Shown: positions 54,479 to 62,642 of the stretch, piece by piece
Position numbering within the stretch: position 1 is the stretch's first letter
Layout: each line of letters starts with the position of its first letter
Source of the DNA: Alteromonas sp. 1_MG-2023
Lineage (GTDB): Bacteria; Pseudomonadota; Gammaproteobacteria; Enterobacterales; Alteromonadaceae
DNA: 64,000 nt
Direction: 5' to 3'
Assembly (NCBI RefSeq): GCF_030547075.1
Contig: NZ_JAUOQH010000009.1
Location: forward strand, 62,001 to 126,000
The notes under the pieces: generated by a model
The model's input: only the letters and a program-made list of their open reading frames with translations
Database searches by the model: none
What the model was told of the DNA's origin: nothing
Translations under genes and position numbers: made by a program

Positions 54479-54967
54479 CTACTTGGTAAGTGAATGCATC
54501 AGCGTAATTAAGCGCTTAAAATTGATAAATCGAAATGCACTATTGGCGTACATAAAAGCAACCACACTCAGTACACTGTTCGCCAACAGTAATATCACCA
54601 TAATCGCAAGGGTAGGGAGGCCTGCATGGTGCAACACCATACCAAAACACGCATTAAGCAATATCCAACTAAACCCGCCTAAGGCAAATGCCGTCAGTGC
54701 GCCGAAAATGCTCACGAAAACAGATTTTTTAATGAGTTCAAGCTCTGCATTAATTAAATCTAAAAGTGCAAAACCTTGGTATTTTTTCTGAGTAAATAGT
54801 GACTTTAATGAAGATAAAGCGTCTTCAAAACTAGTGTCTGGATGGGGGGAAGGCGCTGATTGGTTATTGGAGCGAAATGTCGCCTGACTTCTCGGAGAAG
54901 TCAGGCGAAACGGATTTTCGCTGCTCAGCGTGTATGTGGCACTACGAAAATCTGGTATCGGCATCAT
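54479..54967 (-). CDS. YqjE-like / phage-holin-family membrane protein
   Basis: 162 aa. A Ser/Pro-rich start, then DLINAELELIKKSVFVSIFGALTAFALGGFSWILLNACFGM and a second long hydrophobic segment (AIMVILLLANSVLSVVAFMYA). The layout matches YqjE-type proteins grouped with holin-X. Two adjacent ATGs (54967, 54964) are possible. It begins 2 bp after the DUF883 gene. Confidence 0.7.
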   Translation of the reverse strand: MMPIPDFRSATYTLSSENPFRLTSPRSQATFRSNNQSAPSPHPDTSFEDALSSLKSLFTQKKYQGFALLDLINAELELIKKSVFVSIFGALTAFALGGFSWILLNACFGMVLHHAGLPTLAIMVILLLANSVLSVVAFMYANSAFRFINFKRLITLMHSLTK

Positions 54968-54969
54968 TT

Positions 54970-55287
54970 TTATTTCTTACGAAATAATGAAGTTACTAGC
55001 ATGCCAGCGGCGAATGCCATACCTGCTGTAGCAAGTGGGTTCTCAATCGCGTAATTACGTACGCTAGATGCTTGCCATTTTTGCTCAGCTAAACGTTTAC
55101 GCTCTGACATGTTATCTGCAGAGCGGCTAGCCGTGGTGCGAATATTGTCTTCAGCAACGGCTGCACTATCTGCCAGTTTATCAACTGACGAATGAAGTGT
55201 TTCTTTTAACTGATCCGTGACTGGATGACTAGGCTCGGTTACGCTATTCACTTTCGCTGTTTTTGGCGTAGTAGTTTGTGTTGCCAT
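54970..55287 (-). CDS. DUF883 (ElaB/YqjD-like) membrane-anchored protein
   Basis: 105 aa. A helical amphipathic body (DQLKETLHSSVDKLADSAAVAEDNIRTTASRSADNMSERKRLAEQKWQ) and a C-terminal membrane segment with small residues (NPLATAGMAFAAGMLVTSLFRKK). E. coli YqjD and ElaB bind ribosomes at the inner membrane in stationary phase. AAGGAGAGAG precedes the ATG. First of three co-oriented genes. Confidence 0.88.
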   Translation of the reverse strand: MATQTTTPKTAKVNSVTEPSHPVTDQLKETLHSSVDKLADSAAVAEDNIRTTASRSADNMSERKRLAEQKWQASSVRNYAIENPLATAGMAFAAGMLVTSLFRKK

Positions 55288-55587
55288 AGTACTCTCTCCT
55301 TAATTTGCTAGATTGCATATAAAGAGGTGCAACGGCTGTACCAAGATTTTAATTATATATAACATATTGAAAATAAACGATTATTTTTAAATTCAAATAT
55401 TTTTGTAGATTTCGGAATTTGAATTTACGTAAGAGTTTCAAGATAGGCCGTGTAAGAATTTCGTAATATTTTCTACGAAACTAACACGGTTCGTGAAAAT
55501 CAAGACTTACACCTAAGCCTGAGGAGCTTGCACGTAAATGTGAGGAAATAGGGGGGAGGTAAAGGTGGGCGTAAATAACGGCTGTAT
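55288..55587. other. Upstream region of the DUF883 unit
   Basis: 300 bp, very AT-rich near the DUF883 start (55335-55400) and G-rich near 55550. It should hold the DUF883 promoter and the end of the leftward kinase gene. No gene or clear terminator seen. Confidence 0.4.
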
Positions 55588-57585
55588 TTACGACACCACA
55601 CTAATTAAATCATCTTTACTCACGGGCTTTAACAGCGACTGACTCACACCTAAATGCTTCATTGTGTCTTTGTCAGGTTCACTACCGCTTACAATAACGA
55701 GTTTAGCTTTAGGTTGAATCTGGTTCAATTCTGCGGCCAAATCATACCCATGGTAATCGGGAAGGGTTAAGTCCATTAGAACGTGGTCAAACACCACTTC
55801 ATTCATGCGATCGATAGCATCAGCGCCAGTATTTGCCGTTATCACATCATGCCCTTGGTGCACTAAGAATAACTGCAATAACTCTGCCGCATCTTCGTCG
55901 TCTTCAATAACCAAAACTTTTTTCGTAGTGGGGATAGGCTGAGTGCTTTGCGTTACTGTTTTAACGCTTTGGGTTTTAGAAACCCCTGGGCCTTGAGAAC
56001 GTACTAAGTATTTGTCGAGCACTTCTGTAAGTGCCGCTCGCTCAATAGGTTTGCCGATTACATTGTTAAAACCATCATCCATTAACGATTGTTTTAAACC
56101 TTTACGGCTTGCCGCCGTTACTGCAACAACGGGTACGTTGCTATGGTGTCTTCTTATTGCGTGAAGCGCTTCAATGCCATTCATCACTGGCATGTGAATG
56201 TCCATTAGCACTAAATGAAACGGATCGTTATCTTCTTCGGCTTGTAGTACTGCCTCTAGCGCTTTAACTCCGTTTTCAGCATAGGCCACTGTGGCATGGC
56301 ATTGACTGACTAAATGCCCAGTCAAACGACGAATCTCACGAATATCATCAACAATGAGTACTTTACCAGTCACTTGTAAATCTAAATTATTAGACTCAGT
56401 CTTACTTGGTGGCTTGAGCACTAGGTGGGTACGATTTTGATGGCTAATATCGCCAGGATCGACAGAAAATGAAAAGCGACTGCCTTTGCCGAAGACAGAA
56501 TCAACAGTAATGCTACCACCCAGCTTAGCCACAAGTTCTCGGCTTATCGCTAAACCCAAACCAGCACCACCATGGTTGGCACGCATAATATCTTCAATTT
56601 GTTCAAACGGTTGGAATATTTTTTCTAACTTATCAGGTGGCATTCCAATACCGGTATCTTCAACAATGAAATGCAGTCTTTCGTTGTCTTTTCCCGGCGC
56701 AGGAGGACGTACTTCTACGGTGACAGTAATTGTCCCTGTGTCGGTAAACTTCACTGCATTGCTGACTAAATTAATTAATACCTGACGTAGACGTGTTGGG
56801 TCGGTATTAATGACCTCTGGAATTTTTGTTTCAGCAAGTACATTAAAACTTAAGTCTTTGTCTTTGGCTGCTAACCGCATCAATGAGTGTATATCGGTAA
56901 GAAACGGGCTTAAATGAACCTCTTTAACATTAAGCTCTAATTTGTCAGCCATAATGCGAGACATATCAAGCAAGTCATTTAACAGACTTAATAAATGCTT
57001 CCCGTTAGAGTAAATAATAGAAAGTTCTTGTTCTAGCGGATCGTTGCCTTTGTCGTCTAACAGCAGTTCGGTATAGCCCAAAATAGAGGTAAGCGGGGTA
57101 CGTAATTCATGGCCTAAATGGGCTAAGAACTTATCTTTGGCTTTGTTCTGCTGTTCTACTTTGTGTCTTTCTAACCGCTCGTTTTCGATTTCTCTACGCA
57201 CCATGGCGTAGCGAATCGTTCGCATGAAACGAGGGGATTCAATTTCGGTCTTTTGCAAGTAGTCAGCGGCACCAGCACGCATCACCAACTCATCAACTTG
57301 GGAGTCTGATTGCCCGGTTAAAATAACTACAGGTAAATTGAACTGGTTCGATTTTAGAACTTCTAAAACATCTACCGCGTTTTCGGCACCAAGAAGATAG
57401 TCTAGTAAGCACAAATCAAAATTTCGTCGCTGTAACGCATCGACGGCATCTGCACTGTTGGTTACCCAGGTAAGCTGGAAACGGGGCTCTTCACATTGAA
57501 GTAAATAATCTGACGTTAAAAAATAATCGTCTTCGTCGTCTTCAATCAGCAAAACCCGGATAACTTCGGTCACTGCGCGCTCCAT
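55588..57585 (-). CDS. Hybrid histidine kinase: REC-HisKA-HATPase-REC-REC
   Basis: 665 aa, no membrane segment. An N-terminal receiver (D62 in LCLLDYLLG) precedes HisKA (H159 in HLGHELRTPLTS), an HATPase (VEDTGIGMPPDKL; GGAGLGLAISRELV), a second receiver (LVLMDIHMPVMNG) and a third (HVLMDLTLPDYHG). The leading receiver means it is itself switched by another kinase, so it sits in the middle of a phosphorelay. It lies 233 bp after the stand-alone receiver gene, all leftward. Confidence 0.9.
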   Translation of the reverse strand: MERAVTEVIRVLLIEDDEDDYFLTSDYLLQCEEPRFQLTWVTNSADAVDALQRRNFDLCLLDYLLGAENAVDVLEVLKSNQFNLPVVILTGQSDSQVDELVMRAGAADYLQKTEIESPRFMRTIRYAMVRREIENERLERHKVEQQNKAKDKFLAHLGHELRTPLTSILGYTELLLDDKGNDPLEQELSIIYSNGKHLLSLLNDLLDMSRIMADKLELNVKEVHLSPFLTDIHSLMRLAAKDKDLSFNVLAETKIPEVINTDPTRLRQVLINLVSNAVKFTDTGTITVTVEVRPPAPGKDNERLHFIVEDTGIGMPPDKLEKIFQPFEQIEDIMRANHGGAGLGLAISRELVAKLGGSITVDSVFGKGSRFSFSVDPGDISHQNRTHLVLKPPSKTESNNLDLQVTGKVLIVDDIREIRRLTGHLVSQCHATVAYAENGVKALEAVLQAEEDNDPFHLVLMDIHMPVMNGIEALHAIRRHHSNVPVVAVTAASRKGLKQSLMDDGFNNVIGKPIERAALTEVLDKYLVRSQGPGVSKTQSVKTVTQSTQPIPTTKKVLVIEDDEDAAELLQLFLVHQGHDVITANTGADAIDRMNEVVFDHVLMDLTLPDYHGYDLAAELNQIQPKAKLVIVSGSEPDKDTMKHLGVSQSLLKPVSKDDLISVVS

Positions 57586-57718
57586 AAAACATTTGGCCGA
57601 AAAACTGGCGCTGTGAAATTTAGCGCCTTGACTATAGCGGCCCTAATAACAAGTACCGTATAACGTTAAGTCAGTAAACTTTGATGCTCAAAGCACTCAC
57701 TCATATAAGTGTGTTGAC

Positions 57719-57770
57719 CAAAGCTCTGTATAACAAAAATTTGTTTAACAAAGCTCTGTTAACAAAAATA
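57719..57770. repeat. Direct repeat of ~21 bp
   Basis: Two copies of CAAAGCTCTGT-(A)-TAACAAAAAT, at 57719-57740 and 57749-57770, differ by a one-base indel. They lie between the receiver gene and the hybrid kinase gene and might be a regulator site pair or a simple duplication. Confidence 0.65.
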
Positions 57771-57818
57771 TCTCTCGTAAAGCGTTAACCAAACCCGTTA
57801 CGATGAATAAACAAGAAT

Positions 57819-58271
57819 TTAATCGTGAGGTAATTCTACAAACTCAATCCAGTAACGACCCAAGGCACGCATGAGTTCTACTAACCCTTCGAAATTCACA
57901 GGTTTAGTAATATACGATGCACAACCTAAATCGTAGCCGCGAAGCATGTCTTCTTCTTCTTTAGAAGTAGTAAGAATGACCACGGGGATACCACGTAATT
58001 TAGGGTCGGTTTTTAACTCTTGTAGAGCTTCTCTGCCGTCTTTACGTGGCATGTTAAGGTCTAACAGAATCAGGCTAGGGCGAGGCGCTTTGCTTGCATC
58101 AGTATATTTACCTTCATGGCGTAAAAACTCTAATAATTCTACACCGTCTTCTACGCAGAAAAGGTTATTCAATACACGGCTTTCTTTGAGCGCATCTACG
58201 GTTAATAAACGATCATCTTCATCGTCATCTGCCATAAGAATATTAATTGGTTGGGTTTGTTTACGCGTCAT
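57819..58271 (-). CDS. Stand-alone receiver protein (Rcp1-like)
   Basis: 150 aa, from the ATG at 58271, with GGAG 9 bp upstream. REC motifs: NILMADDDEDDRLLTVDALKES, LILLDLNMPRKDGREAL (phospho-acceptor Asp), VVILTTSKEEEDML and YITKPVNFEGLVEL (Lys). No output domain. Rcp1-type receivers pair with kinases of the kind encoded just upstream; the two genes overlap by 11 bp. Confidence 0.92.
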   Translation of the reverse strand: MTRKQTQPINILMADDDEDDRLLTVDALKESRVLNNLFCVEDGVELLEFLRHEGKYTDASKAPRPSLILLDLNMPRKDGREALQELKTDPKLRGIPVVILTTSKEEEDMLRGYDLGCASYITKPVNFEGLVELMRALGRYWIEFVELPHD

Positions 58272-59775
58272 GTGACGTATCTCCACTATTATTTATAGAG
58301 CCAAAAGGCTCACTATTTGTTGGCAGAAGGATAGTAAAGGTTGCGCCTTCTCCTGGCGAGCTTTTTGCCGAAATTTGGCCGTTATGACGTTCAACAATAC
58401 GTCTGCATACTGCTAGACCAATACCCGTTCCTTTATATTCGCTTCTTCCATGCAAGCGCTGAAACGGAGCAAATATCTTCTCTGCAAATCCTTGTTCGAA
58501 ACCTATACCATTATCTGACACTTGAATCTTAATCCACTCATATTCATCAGCTAAAAGAATACCTTCCATGTCAGCTTCATCAGGGGTTGTTGCTTTAATT
58601 TCTATCAGCGGTTCTTGGTCTACGGTTTGAAACTTAAGGGCATTAGATAACAAGTTTAGAAACAGCTGATCAATTTGTGACTTATCTGCACGAATAGTAG
58701 GAATTTCTTGCACGCTAACATTAGCGCCTTTTTCCTCTATGGCTATTTCTAAGTCGCCTAAAACACCGTTAATCACTTCGCTAACATTAACATCTTCAAA
58801 GTCTTTGCCTCGTGTTGAAACCCGAGAAAAAGAAAGTAGGTCAGAGATTAACATAGACATACGTTCTGCTGCATTGAGCATTCGGGCAAGGAAGTCTTGT
58901 CCGCGCTCATCCATCACATCTTTGTAACCTGAATCTAGACGGTTACCAAAGGCACGGATTTTTCTAAGCGGCTCTTGCAGGTCATGGGAAGCAACGAAAG
59001 CAAAATCTTCTAACTCTCGGTTACTTCGAGCAAGTTCATCTGAATAAACTCGCAATTCTTGAGTTCGCTCTGAGATTTTATGTTCTAAATCTTCATTTAC
59101 GTCCACAAGGGTGTCTTTGTGTTTCTCGTTTTCTCGAATGTTTACTTTCAACAACAAGAAAATTGAAATAATGAGAAATAGTGTGGTGCCTGAGGATATT
59201 AAAAGGGTATTCACCGAGTCTCGTCTAAGTTTCATTAAGCTGGCTAGATGAGTGCCTTGAATGTCTCTTTCTGAGGAATCGATAACTTCAAACATATCTT
59301 CGAAATCGTTGTACAAATTAAGCCCGCGGTCGCTCTCAAGTAGCGTGTATGCCTGCTCAACATCTCCCACTTTAACGAACTCGACTATACGCACCATAAC
59401 ATTTATTTTTACGCGAGTAAGGGCCAGCAACTTATCAATTCGTTGCGATTGTTCGGGTAGGTCAGACGCTAATGCACTCACTTCAACTTCATCTGCTAGG
59501 GAAGTGAAGTTGTTTAGGGTTTGGGTGTATTCCTCTAGGTAGGCTTCATCTTCGGTAAGTAGAAATCCTCTTTGGCCAGATTCAGCACGCAATACAGCAA
59601 CATGCAATTTATTTACTGCGCTAATAACGCGGCTAGTGGTAAATAAACGGGCTTCTAAGGCCGACAAATCATCTAGGGTTTGAACCACATAAAAAGAATT
59701 CGCAGTGATAATGGCAATCACGAATACCACCATGATCACCCAACTGTATAGCGAAGACACAACTTTGTTTAGCAT
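58261..59775 (-). CDS. CHASE3-type membrane histidine kinase
   Basis: 504 aa from the ATG at 59775 (MLNKVVSSLYSWVIMVVFVI). TM1, a CHASE3 periplasmic domain (RLFTTSRVISAVNKLHVAVLRAESGQRGFLLTEDEAYLEEY), TM2 (LLISSGTTLFLIISIFLLL), a coiled linker, HisKA (FAFVASHDLQEPLRKIRAFG) and HATPase (SDNGIGFEQGFAEKIFAPFQRL; GTGIGLAVCRRIVERH). This kinase style commonly pairs with an Rcp1-like receiver. It starts 4 bp after the 74-aa orphan protein gene. Confidence 0.92.
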   Translation of the reverse strand: MLNKVVSSLYSWVIMVVFVIAIITANSFYVVQTLDDLSALEARLFTTSRVISAVNKLHVAVLRAESGQRGFLLTEDEAYLEEYTQTLNNFTSLADEVEVSALASDLPEQSQRIDKLLALTRVKINVMVRIVEFVKVGDVEQAYTLLESDRGLNLYNDFEDMFEVIDSSERDIQGTHLASLMKLRRDSVNTLLISSGTTLFLIISIFLLLKVNIRENEKHKDTLVDVNEDLEHKISERTQELRVYSDELARSNRELEDFAFVASHDLQEPLRKIRAFGNRLDSGYKDVMDERGQDFLARMLNAAERMSMLISDLLSFSRVSTRGKDFEDVNVSEVINGVLGDLEIAIEEKGANVSVQEIPTIRADKSQIDQLFLNLLSNALKFQTVDQEPLIEIKATTPDEADMEGILLADEYEWIKIQVSDNGIGFEQGFAEKIFAPFQRLHGRSEYKGTGIGLAVCRRIVERHNGQISAKSSPGEGATFTILLPTNSEPFGSINNSGDTSHDA

Positions 59776-59779
59776 TACT

Positions 59780-60004
59780 TCAATCCAATAAAGTGTCGCC
59801 AAAATCTGATGTCATATCAGATAGGGAGTCACTGCAGTCTTTAGCACTGGTTATTATTTTATCCAGTGCAGCCATTGCTTTTTGGGCGGGGACTTCGCCA
59901 TTAAGCGCCATTTTTACCAATTCAGCTTGCATAGAAATGCGATTTAGCGGTTTGCGAGCATCGTGTACATAGGTGCTCAAGCGGGCAAACTCATCTTCAG
60001 TCAT
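59780..60004 (-). CDS. Orphan HisKA-like (dimerisation/phosphotransfer) mini-protein
   Basis: 74 aa: the segment YVHDARKPLNRISMQAELVKMAL resembles an H-box (H14) of HisKA helices, followed by a second helix (AMAALDKIITSAKDCSDSLSDM). There is no ATPase domain. It sits between the NtrC-type regulator (17 bp upstream) and the CHASE3 kinase (4 bp downstream), so it is surely co-transcribed. It could be a phosphotransfer shuttle or a kinase inhibitor. The assignment rests on the H-box look only. Confidence 0.6.
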   Translation of the reverse strand: MTEDEFARLSTYVHDARKPLNRISMQAELVKMALNGEVPAQKAMAALDKIITSAKDCSDSLSDMTSDFGDTLLD

Positions 60005-60021
60005 AAATTTTGTCCTGCATT

Positions 60022-61353
60022 TTAGTCTTCTTTGACCAAGTCGCCATACGCATGAAGCCGGTTGTATAGCGTTTTAGTGCTTATTCCCAACATGTCAGCA
60101 GCCATGGTTTTGTTTCCGTTAACCTTTTCAAGGGTGGCGTAAATAAGTTCTTTTTCAACGTCCTCAATTGTACGGCCTGCTTGAAGTGCAGGGGCAGTAC
60201 TCTGCTTCTTGGCAAAAGGGGATTCTATAGTTTTGGGTAACTCTATAACTTGTTTTGTTGGGTCGCTCATAATAGCGGCGCGGTGAACAAAATGTCGCAA
60301 TTCACGCACGTTGCCCGGCCAGTCATAGGCCTGTAAGGTATTCAACTGGCTTTCTTGCCAGCTAAATTTAGATCCATTGTCTTTATTAAATTCTTCAATA
60401 AAGGTCTTTGCTAATAAAGGAATGTCTTCTTTGCGTTCGCGTAGAGTAGGTATGGTGATAGGGAATACTGCAAGCCTGAAGTAAATATCTTCACGAAGCA
60501 CCTTGCTTTGTGCAATTTCTTCCATGGTTCTGTTGGTGGCAGATACCACGCGACAGTTCACTGGAATTGTTTTCGTTCCACCTACACGGATCACGACTTT
60601 GTTTTCTAAAACGCGTAGCAGGTTAGGCTGCATGTCGATAGGCATTTCTGTAATTTCATCTAAGAATAAGCATCCGCCTTCGGCTTGCTCAAAAACACCT
60701 TCTTTTCGACCGACTGCGCCGGTAAATGCGCCTTTTTCATGGCCAAATAATTCGCTACCAATTAGCTCTTTAGAAAACGCACCACAGTTAGTCACTACGT
60801 ACGGGCCTTCGCTTTGCGAAGCACGGTGAATGGCTGCAGCTACTACTTCTTTACCTACACCACTTTCACCTAATAGCATTACGTTGGCACTGGTTCTGCT
60901 AACCCGCTCAATGAGTTTATATAACTCTCGCATGGGTGCAGACTCACCAATAAGTAGGTCAAAGTGCTTTTCAATTTTTTCGCTAGTATCTTCAACTACT
61001 TTGGGCTTTCCGGTTAAAACCGCTTCTATGTCTTCACGCTGAATAGGTTTAACAAGATAATCGATATTAGGACCGCATAAGCCTTTAATTACACCTTTAA
61101 CCGAAGGATGTCCGGTAATCAAAGTAATACGAGGGCGCTTTGGAAGGGCGTTTAATTCGTCGAATAAGTGGGCTCCACTGCCATCGGGCAACATGAAATC
61201 CAGTAATACATGGTCGAAAGTTTCTTTCTTTAACCAGTCTCGCGCTTCTTCTAACGTGGCTGCCGTTAGTACTTCGTGACCGAGAAACTCAATAATAGTG
61301 CAAGCAACCTCGGTAAACTCGGCATCATCATCTACAAGTAAAACTGTTAACAC
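60022..61353 (-). CDS. NtrC-family sigma-54-dependent response regulator
   Basis: 443 aa. REC with phospho-acceptor D52 (HVLLDFMLPDGSG), AAA+ domain with Walker A GESGVGKE, the sigma-54 contact loop GAFTGA in GHEKGAFTGAVGRKEG, and LFLDEITEMPIDMQ (Walker B). The C-terminal Fis-like HTH contains NKTMAADMLGISTKTLYNRLHAYG. It activates sigma-54 promoters when phosphorylated. First gene of the leftward signalling run; a palindrome 41 bp upstream and two sigma-54-like promoters in the same gap may be its targets. Confidence 0.95.
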   Translation of the reverse strand: MLTVLLVDDDAEFTEVACTIIEFLGHEVLTAATLEEARDWLKKETFDHVLLDFMLPDGSGAHLFDELNALPKRPRITLITGHPSVKGVIKGLCGPNIDYLVKPIQREDIEAVLTGKPKVVEDTSEKIEKHFDLLIGESAPMRELYKLIERVSRTSANVMLLGESGVGKEVVAAAIHRASQSEGPYVVTNCGAFSKELIGSELFGHEKGAFTGAVGRKEGVFEQAEGGCLFLDEITEMPIDMQPNLLRVLENKVVIRVGGTKTIPVNCRVVSATNRTMEEIAQSKVLREDIYFRLAVFPITIPTLRERKEDIPLLAKTFIEEFNKDNGSKFSWQESQLNTLQAYDWPGNVRELRHFVHRAAIMSDPTKQVIELPKTIESPFAKKQSTAPALQAGRTIEDVEKELIYATLEKVNGNKTMAADMLGISTKTLYNRLHAYGDLVKED

Positions 61354-61393
61354 TTGGATATCCCTTTTTTATTGATTAACTGCTACCCATACG

Positions 61394-61408
61394 TTGGCAT
61401 GTTGCCAA
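61394..61408. promoter_or_regulatory. Palindrome TTGGCA-N3-TGCCAA before the NtrC-type gene
   Basis: Perfect 6-bp arms, 41 bp before the start codon at 61353. Placed as an autoregulatory or enhancer site of the adjacent activator; unproven. Confidence 0.4.
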
Positions 61409-61671
61409 AGGTACACAGCTGACCAGATTTATAATTATTTATGCATTATTACATTCAAACGTAGATCTTGTCTTGTTCATAGCCAATCAAAGTTAACCAT
61501 GAAAACAAAGCCTAACATGTTAGCCCGAATGCGTTCCTCGCATTGTTAAATAGAGCTAAATTTCACAGTAATCGGTAATAATGACGCTAGGGTTACTTAA
61601 TTCTATACATAAATTTATAAGTAAAATAATAACTAACCCATACCGAATTTACGGTAATAGTAACTTGTTAA

Positions 61672-61687
61672 AGCACATACTGTGCCG
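61672..61687 (-). promoter_or_regulatory. Sigma-54-like promoter element (leftward)
   Basis: Read on the minus strand, CGGCACAGTATGTGCT keeps GGCAC at -24 and TGC at -12 with GG-to-GC spacing of 10 bp. It points towards the NtrC-type regulator run. Confidence 0.4.
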
Positions 61688-61731
61688 ATTGATACGAAAA
61701 TGTGACTCAATCATTTCATGTTTAACATCAG

Positions 61732-61747
61732 TGGCACATATATCGCA
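61732..61747 (+). promoter_or_regulatory. Sigma-54-like promoter element (rightward)
   Basis: TGGCACATATATCGCA has a full -24 TGGCAC and a -12 GC at the right spacing (one mismatch in TTGCA). It points towards exoD, whose start lies about 290 bp downstream. Confidence 0.45.
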
Positions 61748-62039
61748 TTGTTTTCTACTAACACCGCCTTCGATTTGGTAAAAATTACAGCAACATTACT
61801 GGTTAACGTGGCATCAAAGCAACGAATTCTGCCAATAGTGACACGCTGAAATAAGCAAGATATCAATCATTTGCAACCGGATTTTGTGCAAATAATCCAC
61901 AATTTGGTAGGTGTCGATTTGGGTAAGCTAAGGATAGATTTCGATATTTAACCCGTGAAATTTATCGTTAGGGCTTGCCACATATAGGGTTTAATGGATT
62001 TAAGGACTTTGTCTTTAACCATATTTAGGGAATGAAGAA

Positions 62040-62642
62040 ATGTTCAAGGAAACTGGCGCAAGATCAATGACACTCTATGAGTTATTGGGCAAGATGCAGC
62101 CTAAAAATACCACCGACGTGATGGCGTTCTCTGAATTTTGGAATGCGATGGAAAAACGGGGCTTCGGGCCCATGTTAGCCCTACCTGCATTCATTGCTGC
62201 AACACCTATTGGCGCCATCCCAGGTGTACCCACTATTACTGGTGTGACAATTTTACTTATCGCAATGCAAATATTACTCGGTCGTCGTCACCCTTGGCTT
62301 CCAGCTACCATCATGAATATAGAACTTGATGCTGAGCGAATTGAATTTTTAGTTAATAAAATGAAACCCGTGGCTGTAAGGTTCGACCGGTTTCTAATGC
62401 CCCGTTGGTTTTTTATGCGAAACTCGGTTTTCCGTTCGTTAATCGCAATGAGTTGTGCCGCGTGCGGGTTGCTAATGGTGCCGCTAGAGCTGGTCCCTTT
62501 CATGGGGCTTATACCTGCTTTTGCAGTATTAATAATGGCGATTGGAATGGCTACCGATGATGGTGCGGTGGCATTATTTGGGCTTTCTATTGCAATGTTT
62601 GGTTTTCTATATGGGGGGCAGCAAATCGCGCTAGGCATTGGT
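62040..62642 (+). CDS. ExoD-family membrane protein
   Basis: 200 aa. Family features: FGPMLALPAFIAATPIGAIPGVPTITGVTILLIAMQILLGRRHPWLP, and a C-terminal hydrophobic part (LVPFMGLIPAFAVLIMAIGMATDDGAVALFG). Four or so membrane segments. ExoD was first linked to exopolysaccharide production and alkali sensitivity in rhizobia; the exact role is unknown. GGGAATGAAGAA precedes the ATG at 62040; ATG at 62067 is an alternative. It converges on the LysR gene at its 3' end. Confidence 0.88.

Larger units (their letters stand above)
61354..62039. other. 686-bp non-coding region with regulatory elements
   Basis: No gene recognised. It holds a palindrome near the NtrC-type gene, two divergent sigma-54-like promoter matches near its centre, and the leader of exoD. 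The short open frame at 61581-61781 has no ribosome-binding site or family match. The gap is large enough for an unrecognised small RNA. Confidence 0.5.

Noticed and set aside
61581-61781. 66-codon open frame in the gap before exoD
   Set aside because: No ribosome-binding site, no family motif and it crosses the sigma-54-like elements; more likely chance.
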